The notes below the pieces were generated by a model. It did no database searches. It was not told the DNA's origin and was given only the letters and a program-made list of their open reading frames with translations. DNA of 64,000 nt. Source: Nocardia sp. NBC_00565 (GTDB lineage: Bacteria > Actinomycetota > Actinomycetes > Mycobacteriales > Mycobacteriaceae). The position numbers and the translations under genes were made by a program. Shown here one piece after another: positions 34,164-42,213 of the stretch. Each line of letters opens with the position of its first letter. Within the stretch, counting starts at the first letter, position 1. The stretch is from the NCBI RefSeq assembly GCF_036345915.1, contig NZ_CP107785.1:2852001-2916000 (forward strand), read 5' to 3'.

Positions 34164-35140
34164 TTTCGGAAGTATTCCGGTAGGTCACTGACGGGGACCC
34201 CGTTGATAGACATGAGGTGGGCGACGCCCATCCAGACCGCAATCGTCAAGTTGCACCAGCCGATAGCACAGAGAATTTGGAGAAATCCGCCGAGGCGCGT
34301 TCGAGTATCGGGGAGTCCGCGGCTGATGAAGGGGGTTCCGCCCGATCGCCAGGTCATTCGCATGTGGATCAATGGGGCGGTCGCGAGCCCGCCTAGCACT
34401 ATAGTGTCAGGTGCAGCGATCTGGTACCAATGGCCACCCCAAAGAGAAAGGGATTGCGCCAGGGTGGAGTAGTTGTTCATCGAGTAGGTGCCGGCCTGAA
34501 TGAAAGTGATCTCCACCAGGAACTGAAGAAAGATGCCGAAGACCAAAGCCACGGCAAATCGTCGGGTGCGCCCCCAATGCTCTCGCTTGCGCAGGACCAG
34601 TTTGGTCAACATATACCCGATAAGGACTGGAATCATCATTGCTGGGTAGCCGAGTCCATTCGGTGAGAACACCGGTGTGAAAGGGTCAGGAGCAGTGATA
34701 TCGGTAAGGCCCGGCATGTAGTTGAACCAGGTCGCGACGTGGATCGAGTAAGAGTTCCACTGAACGGGTCCTCCGCACAGCACGTCCAGCCACATCGTTG
34801 AGGTATAGCCGATCAGGGCGGCCGCATCGAAATCCGGGCGGCCCTGGCGACGCCATTCGTGGATGACGAAGATGATGCACACGATCGTGCTGGCTATGGT
34901 GAAAGCCTCGAGTAGTCGAAGTGCGAAGGCATTTATATTCGGTAGCGACGGTGGTCGTGAAAAGGACGGCCGCCATCGGCCGTCCATCGCCCAGCGTGTA
35001 TAGACCCATGTCTGCAAGGCCACCGCAAGCACCCCCAACGTCAGCCAGAAATATCCGGGTGACAGAAGGGTGCGGAGACGGTTGGTGGATCTGCCAGGTG
35101 CCGCGATATTGTTCGTCCGATTTATAATTTCTTGGCTCAT
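34160..35140 (-). CDS. AveC-like (spirocyclase-family) membrane protein
   Basis: 326 residues with about seven hydrophobic helices (SPGYFWLTLGVLAVALQTW, TIASTIVCIIFVIHEW, YPAMMIPVLIGYMLTKLVL, AVALVFGIFLQFLVEITFIQ and a final ILCAIGWCNLTIAVWMG). Layout and motifs such as GGPVQWNSYSIHVATWFNYM, the GTYSMNNY loop and VFSPNGLGYP resemble the AveC family, whose founder forms the avermectin spiroketal; mycobacterial homologues exist. Last gene of the operon, starting inside the stop of the flavin monooxygenase (ATGA). The pairing suggests it acts on an oxygenated product of that enzyme. Family call is from memory and moderately sure. Confidence 0.6.
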   Translation of the reverse strand: MSQEIINRTNNIAAPGRSTNRLRTLLSPGYFWLTLGVLAVALQTWVYTRWAMDGRWRPSFSRPPSLPNINAFALRLLEAFTIASTIVCIIFVIHEWRRQGRPDFDAAALIGYTSTMWLDVLCGGPVQWNSYSIHVATWFNYMPGLTDITAPDPFTPVFSPNGLGYPAMMIPVLIGYMLTKLVLRKREHWGRTRRFAVALVFGIFLQFLVEITFIQAGTYSMNNYSTLAQSLSLWGGHWYQIAAPDTIVLGGLATAPLIHMRMTWRSGGTPFISRGLPDTRTRLGGFLQILCAIGWCNLTIAVWMGVAHLMSINGVPVSDLPEYFRN

Positions 35141-36522
35141 AGCGTGGGACTCCCATCCCTGTTCGAGGCAGTCGCGCGCTGGGCAGAGGGGCGGTCAGGC
35201 TGTGCGGGTTTGCGTGGTCCGTGGATGAGCGCGACAGCTGCGGACGGCGAGATGAGGCTGCGCCCGGACACCGAAAGGCTCACCAATTCATAGAAGAGAC
35301 AGGCGACTGCGGGATCTGTGGCGGCCACCGCCCGTAGCCGATCTGCGGCGCGTTGGAGCAGCCTGGTTGTCAGTGACGGTTTGGGCCCTGTCGCCCCGGG
35401 ATAGCGGATGTCCTCGGTTGTGCACATCCACCAGGGAAGGAGGCCGGTCCGGCAGATTTGCTTCTGCACTGCGGCGTAGTCGAGTTCGTGCGGCGGGCGT
35501 CGTTGCAGCGCCGTGCGTAGCGTCAGCGCAGCCATGGCGGCCACCGACATTCCTTGGCCGTAAACCGGATTGAAAGCAGTGGCCGCGTCACCTAATACGA
35601 GAAGGCCCCTGGGCCAGTGCCCAACGCGCTCGTAGTGATAGCGGCGGTTGGAGGTGTTCTGGTAGCCCCAAATACGGCCTGTGCGTTCGGCATCGACCAG
35701 CAGGTCGGCGATCAGCGGGTCGCGCAAGCGAAGGGCAAATTCCTTTAGGCCCACATCGTCGCGCGGTGGGTGGGCGCCGCGAGTACCCGACAGCGTGAAC
35801 ATCCATTGGTTCGCTTCGATCTGCAGGACGAATCCGCCCCTACCCGGCAGACCGCTGCGCGAATCGGGTTGCAAGTTGATGCATGTGGACAAGTCGCCGG
35901 TCATACGGGCCGGGAAACTCGAATAGGCCAACCCTGGATCGACAACGGTCGACTCCACCTCGGGCAAACCGAGGTCCGGTAGCCATTGTCGCGGTGTGCG
36001 GGTGGTGCGTCCTGTGGCATCGATGACCAGGGAGGCCGCTAGGTCTTGCACATGGCGACTGTTTCGGTGCCGGACCCGCACACCGGTAACCAGGCCCGAA
36101 GTGCCGAGCAAACCGACCGCTAGTGTCTGTTCGATGATGCGGATCCGGCGATGACGTTGCAGACAACTGCGGAACACGAACTCTGTCAACGGCCGGGAGG
36201 CAGCGACGATGAAGCGGGGAGTGCGGCATGGGCACATCCATCCGAGAGGCCCGTACAGGAGGGCCTCGCCCAGCGCAACCCTATTCGCGCCGTGTGACCA
36301 CAGTGCATCGAGTGTCCCCGGCACCAGAGCCTCCATTGCCTCGGCGCCGCTGGACAACAACCCGTGCAGATGGCGTCCCTGGGGAACTCCGTCCCGCGGC
36401 GCCGGGGTATCTGGGAGCTGATCGCGTTCGATGATCGTCACCTCGTCAACTTGGTCGGCAAGAGCCGCGGCACTCGCCAAGCCCGCGATTCCGCACCCCA
36501 ACACGATCGCTTGCGTTGTCAT
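35137..36522 (-). CDS. FAD-dependent monooxygenase, MonCI/epoxidase-like
   Basis: 461 residues. FAD motif VLGCGIAGLASAAALADQ, then the subgroup motif DGVPQGRHLHGLLSSGAEAM, Rossmann-adjacent VIDATGRTTRTPRQW and the second FAD motif LLVLGDAATAFNPVYGQGMS. The PQGRHxHxLL segment is shared with flavoprotein epoxidases of polyether pathways (MonCI, Lsd18) and related hydroxylases. It overlaps both neighbours by 4 bases. In an operon with a polyene-type synthase it would be expected to epoxidise or hydroxylate the released chain; epoxidation itself is inference. Confidence 0.78.
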   Translation of the reverse strand: MTTQAIVLGCGIAGLASAAALADQVDEVTIIERDQLPDTPAPRDGVPQGRHLHGLLSSGAEAMEALVPGTLDALWSHGANRVALGEALLYGPLGWMCPCRTPRFIVAASRPLTEFVFRSCLQRHRRIRIIEQTLAVGLLGTSGLVTGVRVRHRNSRHVQDLAASLVIDATGRTTRTPRQWLPDLGLPEVESTVVDPGLAYSSFPARMTGDLSTCINLQPDSRSGLPGRGGFVLQIEANQWMFTLSGTRGAHPPRDDVGLKEFALRLRDPLIADLLVDAERTGRIWGYQNTSNRRYHYERVGHWPRGLLVLGDAATAFNPVYGQGMSVAAMAALTLRTALQRRPPHELDYAAVQKQICRTGLLPWWMCTTEDIRYPGATGPKPSLTTRLLQRAADRLRAVAATDPAVACLFYELVSLSVSGRSLISPSAAVALIHGPRKPAQPDRPSAQRATASNRDGSPTL

Positions 36523-36776
36523 CGCACCGGAACCTGCGCCGCGCCGGAGGACGCCAATTCGAGGGTGGGCTCGACCACACGGGTATGCGATGGGATGCGG
36601 CGTGGAGCCTCGTTGAATTCGTCGATGTCGTGGCGGTCGAGGTAGCCGGCGAGAACACGGAGGATGATGTTCTCGGTGAAGCGAGGGTTGAAGTCGTGGC
36701 CTGTCGGAGTAGACGGGGTGACCAGGAGGGTGCTCACCATGCTGGTTTGTCCTGCCGGTTGGTCTGTGGTGGTCAT
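36519..36776 (-). CDS. 85-residue protein of unknown function in PKS operon
   Basis: Start MTTTDQPAGQTSMVS overlaps the thioesterase stop by 4 bases and the stop overlaps the monooxygenase start by 4 bases, so it is translated as part of the operon. The first 30 residues are Thr/Ser/Pro-rich and probably flexible; residues 32-60 (FTENIILRVLAGYLDRHDID) look like an amphipathic helix; the tail is polar. No family is recognised. Tight coupling suggests a small partner or docking protein for the synthase or its tailoring enzymes. Confidence 0.7.
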   Translation of the reverse strand: MTTTDQPAGQTSMVSTLLVTPSTPTGHDFNPRFTENIILRVLAGYLDRHDIDEFNEAPRRIPSHTRVVEPTLELASSGAAQVPVR

Positions 36777-37327
36777 CGTTGACTCCCCGCGTGTTGCAGT
36801 CCGGTGTCTTCGATTTGGGCGCGGCTGATGTCGGCGCCGAATGTCGCCGCGCAATCCGCGAGTTCTCGGGGCCATGGGCAGGGTTCGTAGTGGCCGTCGG
36901 CGTTGCGGCGGGCGCTAGCCCACATTTGTTCGCCGCGGGCGACGAGGTGGCCGCCGTCCTGGCCGGGAGTGTTGATCTTGTGGTAATGGAATTCGGCTTT
37001 CATCAAGTGCATTCGGGCCCAGAGCACGGTGAGCCGGATGGCGACGAGGTCGCCGAAGTACAGTTCGCCGAGGTATTCGCAGGAGCAGGATTGGGTGAGC
37101 ATCGCGTAGTCACCGGAGATGTCGCTGCTGAAGATCGGAGCGCCGAGTTGTCCGCAGCGTTCCCGGCATTGGCCTTGCCAGTCGATGAGACGGGCGTAGT
37201 AGACGGGCCCCACTGCACTGGTATCGCCGGCGGTGATGGTGTGTTCGATGGTGAACCACGGGCGTTGTGGTTGCGGTGTCCGGAGAGCGATCTCAGGCAC
37301 GAGGACGCGCCCGGTGGTCGTAGTCAT
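36773..37327 (-). CDS. Enediyne-type hotdog thioesterase
   Basis: 184 residues from the ATG overlapping the synthase stop (ATGA), with GAGGAG upstream. 4HBT-fold protein whose core DTSAVGPVYYARLIDWQGQC then RERCG and SCSCEYLGELYFGDLVAIRL follows the pattern of the enediyne thioesterases SgcE10/CalE7/DynE7 (ETNxVGNVYYxxYLxWQGxCRE...CEYLxELYAFDEV). These release polyene chains from iterative enediyne synthases. The Arg of the CalE7 pair is kept (CRE), while the Asn of ETN appears as Ser (DTS) by my alignment from memory. It marks the neighbouring synthase as enediyne-related. Confidence 0.85.
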   Translation of the reverse strand: MTTTTGRVLVPEIALRTPQPQRPWFTIEHTITAGDTSAVGPVYYARLIDWQGQCRERCGQLGAPIFSSDISGDYAMLTQSCSCEYLGELYFGDLVAIRLTVLWARMHLMKAEFHYHKINTPGQDGGHLVARGEQMWASARRNADGHYEPCPWPRELADCAATFGADISRAQIEDTGLQHAGSQR

Positions 37328-40300
37328 ATGTGCCACTCCTCGTAGGGGATGTCAGACGGAACGATGTCGACGGTGTGGATGGCAAGGCCGGTTACGGCCA
37401 GCACGGTGCGGTCGTCGTCGGTGGCCGCGACTGCCCGGCGCTGAGCGACGTCGTAGGACAGGAGTAGGCCAGCCGGATATCGTTCGGTGAGAACGACATC
37501 GGAGTCGGCGGTGTGGAGGTCGATGCGGTCGGCGGCAAGCGGGACGGCCATGATCTGGCTGCCATCGGGCTGTGGGGGGTAGCCGAAAAGCCGCAGTGTG
37601 GAATCGAGCAGCAGTGCTGGAAACGGCAGCCGCGCGAAAACGCTGTTGGGGTGGGGATGTGGCAGGCACCGGGCCTGGGCGCCGGCTGCGTCTGCGGTCG
37701 GCTGGTGGATCGTGCACCAGACCCCGGAAAGCTGGGTGGACACATCGGGCCTGACCGCTGGATCGTCGGGCAATGAAGGCATTTCGCGCGCCGCTGGCGC
37801 CGGTTGTGGCGGGGGGAGCGTGCCAAGGTGGACATCGACGCGGCAGTGCCGGTAGTCGTACACCAGGATTCGCCCATCTGGCGCCACTACGTCGGACCGC
37901 ACCTCGACCCGGATCGTGCCAGGTACAACGGTCTCGGCGGTAACGCGGCATCCTGCCGTCCGCCGATCGGTGAAGAGCGGAGCGTCGATGCAAAAGTCAC
38001 GGAAGCCGGTCACGTGTGGTCCGGGATGTAGGCGTAGCGCCGCTTCGGCGGCCATAGCGAGCATCATCACCGCGGGGACGACCGGTCGGCGGTCGATGAG
38101 ATGCTCGGCCAGGTAGCTATCGCGTACCGAATGGGGGCGCCACGTCCAGGTTCCCATGCCGTCGCGTGCCGCGTCCGGGGCTCCGAGCAGCGGATCGACC
38201 AGATCGGGTTGGCGAGCCCGGGAATTCGGGATGCCGTAGAACGGGACCGGATCGAGCGGGCGGGGCAAGGCGAGTTCGGACAACAGCAGGTCGGCGCCCT
38301 GACCGTTGCTGATTCCGGCGAGCCCGTATTCGCGGCTGAGCTGCGCGGCGATATCACGGACCATGCCGGTGTCGGTCCACAGTCCCCAGGCTGGGGTGAA
38401 CTCGGTGCAGTCTCCGTATTGGGCAGCGGCGCACAAGTATTCGTTGGCCGCGACGTAGTCGGTGTCGCCAGCAGATCCCAGCAGGGCGTTGGCCGATCCG
38501 AAGTTGCACCACAGTGCTGGCGGCGGGTCGGTGAATGCTTCCTTCAGAAAGTGATAGCCCGCCACCTTGATGTCACGGATCTCCCGGAAGTCGGTGAGGG
38601 ACTTGTCGATAGCGGCGGCGGACCGGATGCGTCCGGCACCGTGGATGAGCAGATCTACTCGGCGGTGCCGTGCGTAAACAGCTTCGGCCGCGTGCATGAC
38701 CTGCTCACGTTCACGCAGATCGCACACCAGGTAGTGGACGTTGTCGGTGCCGCACAGCAGCTCGAGCGTGCGTAGCGTGCGGCGAATCTCGCGGGCGCGC
38801 AGCAGCGCGTCGAATCGCTTGTTGAGGGCGATGATCGTCGCGGTGGGGTCGAGTTCCCTTTCATGTGAGAGAAATTCGGCCCGTTTCGCAGTGAGCTCGC
38901 CATCCGGCGCGTTCACCAGATCGGTGGGTACATCGTCGGCGGGTGTCGTTCCGAGCAGCCACAGCACCGGGCGAACCCGCTCGGCCAGTGCAGTTACGGC
39001 AACGGCGGTGGCACCGCGGGCGCCGCCAGTGGCGACGATGACCGGGCTGCTGGTCCACGGCAACGGTCCCGTGCGGCGCTGGCCGGGTAGCGGCGCTGGG
39101 CACAGCTGTTCGACGTAGCGCAACCCCTGGCGGTAGTGTACGACCGTCGTCTCGCGTGCGGCGGCTGCCTCATCGCCCAACTGGTCGAGCCCAGCCCCCA
39201 ACGTGGCATCGGTGACCACAGCGTAGACGGTGCCGGATATTTCGTGCGCGAGACTACGCAGCAGTCCTGTGATCAGCGTCAGATGCGGGTGAATCATTGC
39301 CCGGCGCAACGGATCCAGCAGTAGCGCGGTCACTGAGCCGTCGAGCACCTGTCGCTTTCCCAGCGCTGCCGCCGCGGCCAGCGCGCACTCCTGCAGGCTG
39401 AGCAACTCCGGCGACGGTGCCAGTGGCCATCTCGATTGCTGGCCGCGAGCCGACGCCACGATCAGCACGTGCCCGATGCCGCTGTGCATCGTTGCCACCG
39501 TAGTCTCGATAGCTTCTCGCGGACCGGCACCGTTGGTAACGCTGATATAGTCGGTGGCCGAAGCCGCCGGATCAGTGCACAACACGCGTGAATTCGTAGC
39601 GCACGCAAGGGGTTCCAGCTGCTGCGCGAGGTCGGTGCGATGAGTCAGAATCAGAGTCGTCGGCGTGAGAGCGGGGCGACACACGGCACCGAGACGGGTA
39701 TCCGCGCGGCGTAGGACAACTACGGAGCGATACGGTAAGGGCACACGCGGTTCAGGCTGCGGCTGCTGCTGTAGGCATTCCTGCGGGCGTGGGCAGGGTT
39801 CGGGCGGCCCGGCGCGGTGGTCTTGGATCGGAGTTCGTGGCTTGTGGGAATCTGTCCCCGCGCCGTGCACTGTGGACGTCGAATGTTCCAGCGGTGCCGC
39901 GGTATTGGCGGCGTGCGGCAGTGTCTCGATTTCCACTCGTGGTCCGGGATCCAGATTGCGCAGCACGACTGGACCGGTGTGCCCGGTGTCAAGGGCGCGG
40001 AGCACGGCGATGGCACCGTCGGCGCCGAGGTAGCAGCGCCCGGTAGCGCCGGGTACGCCGGTGTGCCGACCGGAGCGGGCGGCGTCGGTGCGGATGACGG
40101 CGCGCTGCGGACACCCGTTGCGGGCGGCGACCGACTTGCGGGTGAGGGCCAGCAGTACGGCTCCCTCGGCGAGCTCCTCGGCCGGAACTCCGGTCAACGC
40201 TGCCATCAGCGCGGTGCTGTGTCCGTTGAGCGCGATCACCAACGCGAAGTCCAATTCTCCTGATACCAGGTACCGCTCAGCAGCGTGCAGTGCGCCCTGG

Positions 40301-42210
40301 GTCGACGACCGGCCGCAGTCGAGGTTCATCGCGAGGCCCTTGCACCGATATCGGTTGACGATCATCGAGGCGATGATGTTGGTGAGCTGGCCGGTCATGC
40401 TCCACTCATTGGCCGCAGGCAGCCGCTGTGCCAGCGCCGCCAGTTCGTCCTCGAGCCGTCGTCTGTCCGCGGCAGTGATGCCCGAAGCGTCGGCGAGGGC
40501 CGCGCGCAGCTCGTCGGCACCCACTCGGACGGTGTAATCGGCCATACAGCGAGTAGGACCGGTATGAGCGGTGAAAACCCCCGTGCGCTCACGCATTCCG
40601 TCCCACGGCTCGCCCCATTCACTCACGAACATGTCGACGGCGGTCAGTGCCATCAGTTGGGTCCGGTCGATGCTGCGTGCGCTGACCGGCGGCATCCGCA
40701 GCTGGGGCCAAGGCGGGAGTGGATACTCAGCGCCGAACGACCGCGCCGGCGCGCCCGCGCCGGCGCATAGCCATTCGGCGATCGTCGTACCTGTCACGGC
40801 ACCGGGTAGGTGAACCGAGGTGCCCACCAGCACCATAGGATCTTCCTGGGTGCCAACGGGATTCGGTAAAGCCGACTGCGGTAGGTCGGGTCCGGCGTCC
40901 GGCGCCTGCACCATCAGATGCGCGTTTGTGCCGCCGAAGCCATAGGCGCAGATTCCAGCCAGTCGGTTCCGGTCCCCGGAGGCCAGCCACGACACCGGCT
41001 CCACGGGCACCGTGACGCGGTCGGCGGGCACGCCAGCGGGCAGCGCGGTGAAGTAGCGTTCGGCCGGGATCTCGCCGTGCCGCATCGCGAGCAACGCGTG
41101 GATCACGTTGATCGCGCCGGCCGCCCACGCGCCGTGCCCGATCAGTGGCTTGTTGGAGGTACACAGCACACCGGCCGTTCCGGCGGCACCGATGAGCGTT
41201 TCCAATTCCACATCGTCGCCCACCCTGGTTCCGGTGCCGTGCGCCACAATCCAGTCCACCGCATCGGCTTTGGTGCCATTCACGGCGCGGGCACGATCGA
41301 GAGCCAGGCGCTGGCCGACCGGTGAGGACGCCACTACGCTGCCCTCACCGTCGGCGGACCCGCCGAATCCGCCCAGTAGACCCAGGATTTCGTCGCCGTC
41401 GGCGAGCGCGCGGTCGAGCAGCTTCAGCGCGACGATCGCAGCCGCGTCGGAGAACAACACCCCAGCGGCGTCGGCGTCGAACGCCCGAATCTCGCCATTG
41501 GCCGACAGCCCGTGCAGTTTCGCGAATAACACCAGGTCGCGTCGCGATCCGGTGTTGGCACCACCGCAGAACACGACGTCGCGTTCACCGGCGAGCAGGG
41601 CCTTGACTCCGAAGTCGATAGCGTACAACGACGATGAGCAGGCGGTGTCGATCACGAGCAGATCGCTGTCGCCCGGCAGCAGATCCTCGCACGCCATGCG
41701 CAGCATTCGGTCCGGAAAGGCGTCCGCGGGTTGCTCGGGCGCATGTGGGTAGCGTGCGCGCAGCTGCTCGTATACCTGAGAACGGTGCGAGCCTGCTGCG
41801 GTGGCGAGCAGGATCGCTTCCTCGAGAGCGCGCCCGCCCGGCTGTGCGCCGACATAGGCGCCGCAGCGGTATTGCGAGGGCACAGCGGCGGTATCCATCG
41901 CCTGTAACAGGCTGTGCCGCAGCAGTAGCATCGTGCGGTCGGCCCCGGCCCAGTACCCCATCGCGCGCTCTTCGGCGAGCCGGCGATGCGGGAAGAACGA
42001 ATGCAGGTATCCCGTCGTGCGCACATAAGTTTTGTCCGGCACCGACCGATCGGCGGCGTACCAGTTGGTCACGTCGATATCGCCGGATTCGTGCAGTGTG
42101 TTCACCTGCTCGCGTAGCACTCGCCAGAAGTCCTGTGGGCCATTGACTCCCGGAGCGGCCAAGCCCATACCGACCACGACCACAGTGTTCGGTGACGATG
42201 TTGACGACAT
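37324..42210 (-). CDS. Iterative synthase subunit: KS / KS-like (CLF) / KR / DH
   Basis: 1628 residues. KS at 8-435 with Cys191 (DTACSSS), His324 (HGTGT) and His359 (NKPLIGHG). A second KS-like region at 455-760 has Cys632 in LDCGRSSTQGA but lacks the HGTGT half, like a shortened chain-length factor. Residues 825-1045 read as the structural half of a ketoreductase (GLLRSLAHEISGT, GLRYVEQL); the catalytic KR at 1055-1345 has TGGARG, Ser1239, Tyr1252 and Asn1256. DH at 1350-1625 has His1370 and Asp1536 (LLLDSTLR). No AT, ACP or release domain: AT-ACP are on the protein encoded 3 bp upstream. Domain types resemble PUFA synthases and enediyne PKS; the order KS-CLF-KR-DH on one chain matches neither. 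Confidence 0.88.
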   Translation of the reverse strand: MSSTSSPNTVVVVGMGLAAPGVNGPQDFWRVLREQVNTLHESGDIDVTNWYAADRSVPDKTYVRTTGYLHSFFPHRRLAEERAMGYWAGADRTMLLLRHSLLQAMDTAAVPSQYRCGAYVGAQPGGRALEEAILLATAAGSHRSQVYEQLRARYPHAPEQPADAFPDRMLRMACEDLLPGDSDLLVIDTACSSSLYAIDFGVKALLAGERDVVFCGGANTGSRRDLVLFAKLHGLSANGEIRAFDADAAGVLFSDAAAIVALKLLDRALADGDEILGLLGGFGGSADGEGSVVASSPVGQRLALDRARAVNGTKADAVDWIVAHGTGTRVGDDVELETLIGAAGTAGVLCTSNKPLIGHGAWAAGAINVIHALLAMRHGEIPAERYFTALPAGVPADRVTVPVEPVSWLASGDRNRLAGICAYGFGGTNAHLMVQAPDAGPDLPQSALPNPVGTQEDPMVLVGTSVHLPGAVTGTTIAEWLCAGAGAPARSFGAEYPLPPWPQLRMPPVSARSIDRTQLMALTAVDMFVSEWGEPWDGMRERTGVFTAHTGPTRCMADYTVRVGADELRAALADASGITAADRRRLEDELAALAQRLPAANEWSMTGQLTNIIASMIVNRYRCKGLAMNLDCGRSSTQGALHAAERYLVSGELDFALVIALNGHSTALMAALTGVPAEELAEGAVLLALTRKSVAARNGCPQRAVIRTDAARSGRHTGVPGATGRCYLGADGAIAVLRALDTGHTGPVVLRNLDPGPRVEIETLPHAANTAAPLEHSTSTVHGAGTDSHKPRTPIQDHRAGPPEPCPRPQECLQQQPQPEPRVPLPYRSVVVLRRADTRLGAVCRPALTPTTLILTHRTDLAQQLEPLACATNSRVLCTDPAASATDYISVTNGAGPREAIETTVATMHSGIGHVLIVASARGQQSRWPLAPSPELLSLQECALAAAAALGKRQVLDGSVTALLLDPLRRAMIHPHLTLITGLLRSLAHEISGTVYAVVTDATLGAGLDQLGDEAAAARETTVVHYRQGLRYVEQLCPAPLPGQRRTGPLPWTSSPVIVATGGARGATAVAVTALAERVRPVLWLLGTTPADDVPTDLVNAPDGELTAKRAEFLSHERELDPTATIIALNKRFDALLRAREIRRTLRTLELLCGTDNVHYLVCDLREREQVMHAAEAVYARHRRVDLLIHGAGRIRSAAAIDKSLTDFREIRDIKVAGYHFLKEAFTDPPPALWCNFGSANALLGSAGDTDYVAANEYLCAAAQYGDCTEFTPAWGLWTDTGMVRDIAAQLSREYGLAGISNGQGADLLLSELALPRPLDPVPFYGIPNSRARQPDLVDPLLGAPDAARDGMGTWTWRPHSVRDSYLAEHLIDRRPVVPAVMMLAMAAEAALRLHPGPHVTGFRDFCIDAPLFTDRRTAGCRVTAETVVPGTIRVEVRSDVVAPDGRILVYDYRHCRVDVHLGTLPPPQPAPAAREMPSLPDDPAVRPDVSTQLSGVWCTIHQPTADAAGAQARCLPHPHPNSVFARLPFPALLLDSTLRLFGYPPQPDGSQIMAVPLAADRIDLHTADSDVVLTERYPAGLLLSYDVAQRRAVAATDDDRTVLAVTGLAIHTVDIVPSDIPYEEWHI

Positions 42211-42213
42211 AGG

